Assembly: GCA_963666865.1 (NCBI GenBank)
Contig: OY763072.1
Coordinates: forward strand, 2,108,001 to 2,172,000
DNA length: 64,000 nucleotides
Reading direction: 5' to 3'
DNA from: Bin87 sp963666865
GTDB lineage: Bacteria; Chloroflexota; Dehalococcoidia; Lucifugimonadales; UBA3495
Shown here: piece by piece, positions 61,938 to 64,000 of the stretch
Numbering within the stretch: position 1 is the first letter of the stretch
Layout of the letters: the number at the start of each line of letters is the position of its first letter
Program-made: the position numbers and the translations under genes
The notes under the pieces: model-generated
The model's input: the letters and a program-made list of their open reading frames with translations, nothing else
Databases searched by the model: none
What the model was told of the DNA's origin: nothing

Positions 61938-62044
61938 GTCAGAATCAAGATTCTCAGGATTATTGGATTTCCAGGATGCGGTCGTCGAACTGTCAACCAA
62001 CCCAATCCTGCCAATCCCAAAATCCGGCAAATCCTGATTCTGAC
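61938..62044. repeat. Dispersed inverted-repeat element, GTCAGAATC family, copy 2
   Basis: A 107-bp element with ends GTCAGAATCA and TGATTCTGAC, and AGGATT/AATCC words inside. Same ends as 2793-2880. Located between the thiolase and DUF35 genes. Confidence 0.75.
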
Positions 62045-62071
62045 GAAAGAATCAGAGTGAGCCAGGGCGAG

Positions 62072-63304
62072 CTAGTTCAGCACGTTGCCCATAATGAGGG
62101 CGCTACCCACCGCCGGCGTTCCCCAGCCCATGTTCATGCTGATCTTGGCATCCTTCACCTGACGGCAGCCGCCCTCCTCGCTGTAGTCGTAGGAGTGGTC
62201 CCCTTCCGCCGCGCCGGAGCAGTAACAGTCAACGGTTCCCCGCAGCTGCCGCACGTTCTCGATCACCATGTTCATCCCGTGGGTGTAGCCCTCGCACAGG
62301 TGGCCACCACTGAGGTTGTTAGGACGCTTGCCGCCCAGGTTGATGATGCCGGAGGTCACATAGTCTTTGCCCTCGCCCTTCTCGCACCAGCCGTAATCCT
62401 CAAACTGGAGCAGCACGGTATAGGTGAAGGCGTCGTAGCACCCGGTGATGTCAACGTCCTCGTGCTTCACGCCGGCCAGATCAAAAATGCGCGGCGCGAT
62501 GTAGTGTCCGGCGACGCGGGTGATCGGGCCGTGCTGGTAGTGGAAATCGCCGCCGGGCTTGGTGCCTCGACCCTGCACGCCTTTTACGTAAATCGGCTTA
62601 TGCCTCAGATCCCGGGCCCGTTCGGTGGAGGTGACGATCACGCAGGTGGCGTTGTCCGTTTCCAGGCAGCAGTCCAGCAGGTGGGCCACCGGGCGGATGA
62701 TCCAGCGGGAGTTGATCACGTCGTCCACCGTAACCCGGTGCTTCATCAGCGCCTTGGGGTTGTTGGAAGCATGGTTGGAGTGCGCCGCTTTGATGGCCGC
62801 CAGATCCTCGCTCTTCACGCCGTACTCGGCCATGTGCCGAGTGAAGGTGTAGGCGAACTGCTGCACCGCGCTGATGAGGCCGTAGGGTCGCTTCATCAGG
62901 TCAAGGCCGCCGATGGGGGCCGACGCCCTCGCTCCGGTCCCGCCGATGCGTATGTTGGAGTAGCCGTTCATGGAGCGGTAGATGGCAACCACGTCGCACA
63001 TCCCCGCCTCAATCGCCCCGATGGCCAGCCCGACCAGCGCCTCGGTGGAAGACCCGCCGCCGGAGCAGTCCATGTAGAAATTGGGCCGTATGCCCAGGTC
63101 GTACTGGATGGACGTGGACGGCGTCGAGTCGCCGCCGTGGTAGCTGAGCATTCCGTCCACCTGGTCGGGCGTCAGGCCGGCGTCGTTCATGGCGTTGCGG
63201 ACTGCCTCCGCGCCCAGGGCGCGGGTGGTCCGGCCCGAGGCGCGGCTGTATTCGGTTTCGCCGACGCCGACGATGCAATATTTGTCCCGTGGATTGCCTG
63301 CCAT
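62072..63304 (-). CDS. Thiolase-family protein (lipid-transfer/SCP-x-like)
   Basis: A 410-aa thiolase-fold protein. CIVGVGETEYSR is the start; YMDCSGGGSSTEALVGLA carries the cysteine nucleophile region. ITGCYDAFTYTVLLQFEDYG replaces the usual histidine-containing HDCF, and LSGGHLCEGYTHGMNMV the later HxxG. Non-decarboxylating, SCP2-like thiolases work with DUF35 partners; here DUF35 is next. Replacement of one His by Tyr (C-Y-D-A-F) suggests altered activity. GGAGGG precedes ATG 63304. Confidence 0.83.
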   Translation of the reverse strand: MAGNPRDKYCIVGVGETEYSRASGRTTRALGAEAVRNAMNDAGLTPDQVDGMLSYHGGDSTPSTSIQYDLGIRPNFYMDCSGGGSSTEALVGLAIGAIEAGMCDVVAIYRSMNGYSNIRIGGTGARASAPIGGLDLMKRPYGLISAVQQFAYTFTRHMAEYGVKSEDLAAIKAAHSNHASNNPKALMKHRVTVDDVINSRWIIRPVAHLLDCCLETDNATCVIVTSTERARDLRHKPIYVKGVQGRGTKPGGDFHYQHGPITRVAGHYIAPRIFDLAGVKHEDVDITGCYDAFTYTVLLQFEDYGWCEKGEGKDYVTSGIINLGGKRPNNLSGGHLCEGYTHGMNMVIENVRQLRGTVDCYCSGAAEGDHSYDYSEEGGCRQVKDAKISMNMGWGTPAVGSALIMGNVLN

Positions 63305-63394
63305 ATCGTTCCCTCCGGATGGCAAGGGTTAAGAAAGCGCCGCGCTGACGCGCCCGGCGCAGTTGGATTACGCTAACACGGGTAGAACGGGGAT

Positions 63395-64000
63395 TCAAGC
63401 GACATCCGGTTCGTCGGTCTCTTCCGGTTCGCCGGCATCCGGCGGCGCCACGATAGTTACCTCTACTCCTTTATCCTCGGCCAGTTGCCGATATGCCGGG
63501 GATATGGAATAGCCGCCAACGACGGCCAAAGTGGTATCGCCAGTCAGCTTTTCCAGCAGCCTGGCCCGGTCTGCAGCCCGCATAATGTCCCGCTCACCGA
63601 TGCCGGCCGACACTTCCACTGCCAGGCGTACCGGCTTGCGGGTTTCCCGGTGACGCCCTTCAACCGCCAAGTCGAGATCTAGCAACGAGCGCTGGTCTCC
63701 ATCGGTTAGCTGACCGGCATCGACGGCATCATCAATGAGGTCGGCAAGAGCGAATCGGTCGGTTACGCGGAGGCGGCGTATCATCCCGCCGAAATACGCC
63801 GGCGCGCGCTGCTGAAACCGGCGCTCGGCTTCGTCGCCTATCAGACGCGACAACTGGTTCTCGTGGCGGTCCAGCCGTCGACCGTGGCCCTCTAAAGTCC
63901 GAGCCTGTTCCTCCAGCGAACGCGCCAATGCTTCCAACAGGACGGTGTGAGATTGCACCGTCTGCATCAATAGCTGTACCTGAACCGGCAGCTGCCGGAA
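63395..64000 (-). CDS. Coiled-coil protein, 5' end beyond window
   Basis: At least 191 aa from TTG 63970 (ATG at 63967); the frame remains open to the right edge, so the start may be outside. Residues up to 45 are a coiled coil (LARSLEEQARTLEGHGRRLDRHE). The C-terminal half (DLDLAVEGRHRETRKPVRLAVEVSA, then DRARLLEKLTGDTTLAVVGGYSI) resembles a restriction-like fold of DUF3782-type proteins, with VEVS in place of an E-x-K. Function unknown. Confidence 0.5.
   Translation of the reverse strand, partial: FRQLPVQVQLLMQTVQSHTVLLEALARSLEEQARTLEGHGRRLDRHENQLSRLIGDEAERRFQQRAPAYFGGMIRRLRVTDRFALADLIDDAVDAGQLTDGDQRSLLDLDLAVEGRHRETRKPVRLAVEVSAGIGERDIMRAADRARLLEKLTGDTTLAVVGGYSISPAYRQLAEDKGVEVTIVAPPDAGEPEETDEPDVA

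Noticed and set aside
1..64000. tRNA, rRNA, integrase, transposase or phage genes
   Set aside because: I looked in all intergenic gaps and found no cloverleaf-like or conserved element, and no coding match to these families.

Overview
The window is a GC-rich bacterial chromosome segment, densely coded, with no gene-free stretch longer than about 250 bases. I see no tRNA, rRNA, CRISPR array, transposase or phage structural gene. The mix of genes suggests a heterotrophic Chloroflexota bacterium, perhaps a SAR202/Dehalococcoidia-like lineage. That mix is hydantoinase A/B, mandelate-racemase enolase, amidohydrolases, family III CoA-transferases, a thiolase/DUF35 pair, a fluoroacetate-dehalogenase-like hydrolase, and a caa3-type oxidase with extra fused cytochromes c. 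This assignment is inferred from gene content; no phylogenetic marker was tested.

Layout. 0-12.7 kb is catabolic: agmatinase-like enzyme, phospholipase D-like protein, phosphotriesterase-like hydrolase, a DHA2 exporter with a ThDP enzyme, then a minus-strand run of dihydropyrimidinase, enolase and amidase. 12.7-18.9 kb is accessory: a retropepsin-like protease with an 86-aa partner, a DUF6932 nucleotidyltransferase with an unknown partner, a HEPN protein, an RCC1-type lipoprotein, a dehalogenase-like hydrolase and a possible PD-(D/E)XK protein. 18.9-36.6 kb holds PrpD-like, amidohydrolase, Gfo/Idh/MocA, PPOX, HyuA/HyuB with a SelA-like enzyme, PaaG-like hydratase, M20 hydrolase, an MFS carrier, DapA-like aldolase and an NYN protein. 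36.6-55.0 kb is almost entirely minus strand: plsC, cmk, comEC, comEA, an atypical kinase, several small genes, a serine hydrolase, TrmO-like, then the oxidase genes ctaF/E/D/C and heme-A genes ctaB/ctaA. 55.2-64 kb carries two family III CoA-transferases, a DUF433/PIN-like pair, a formamidase, a SnoaL-like protein, a DUF35 protein with a thiolase, and a partial gene at the right edge.

How the parts fit. Most operons look built to import or open amide, imide, lactone or acyl-CoA substrates and send the products to aerobic respiration through the caa3-type oxidase. Scattered among them are small two-gene modules of toxin-antitoxin or defence type: DUF4258/DUF2283, retropepsin/86-aa, DUF6932/unknown/HEPN, an NTase-HEPN fusion, a degenerate MNT with an intact HEPN, and DUF433/PIN-like. 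The strongest leads are the DUF6932-unknown-HEPN block (13.6-16.2 kb) and the MNT/HEPN pair inserted in reverse orientation inside the cta cluster (52.4-53.0 kb), whose nucleotidyltransferase motif is damaged while the HEPN toxin motif is intact.

Three families of short dispersed palindromic repeats lie between genes: an element with hairpin termini beginning CGTCATTCC, a 28-bp palindrome with half-site GTAGGGGCGAATAA, and an element with GTCAGAATCAGGATTT ends. They probably act as non-autonomous mobile repeats and/or terminators.
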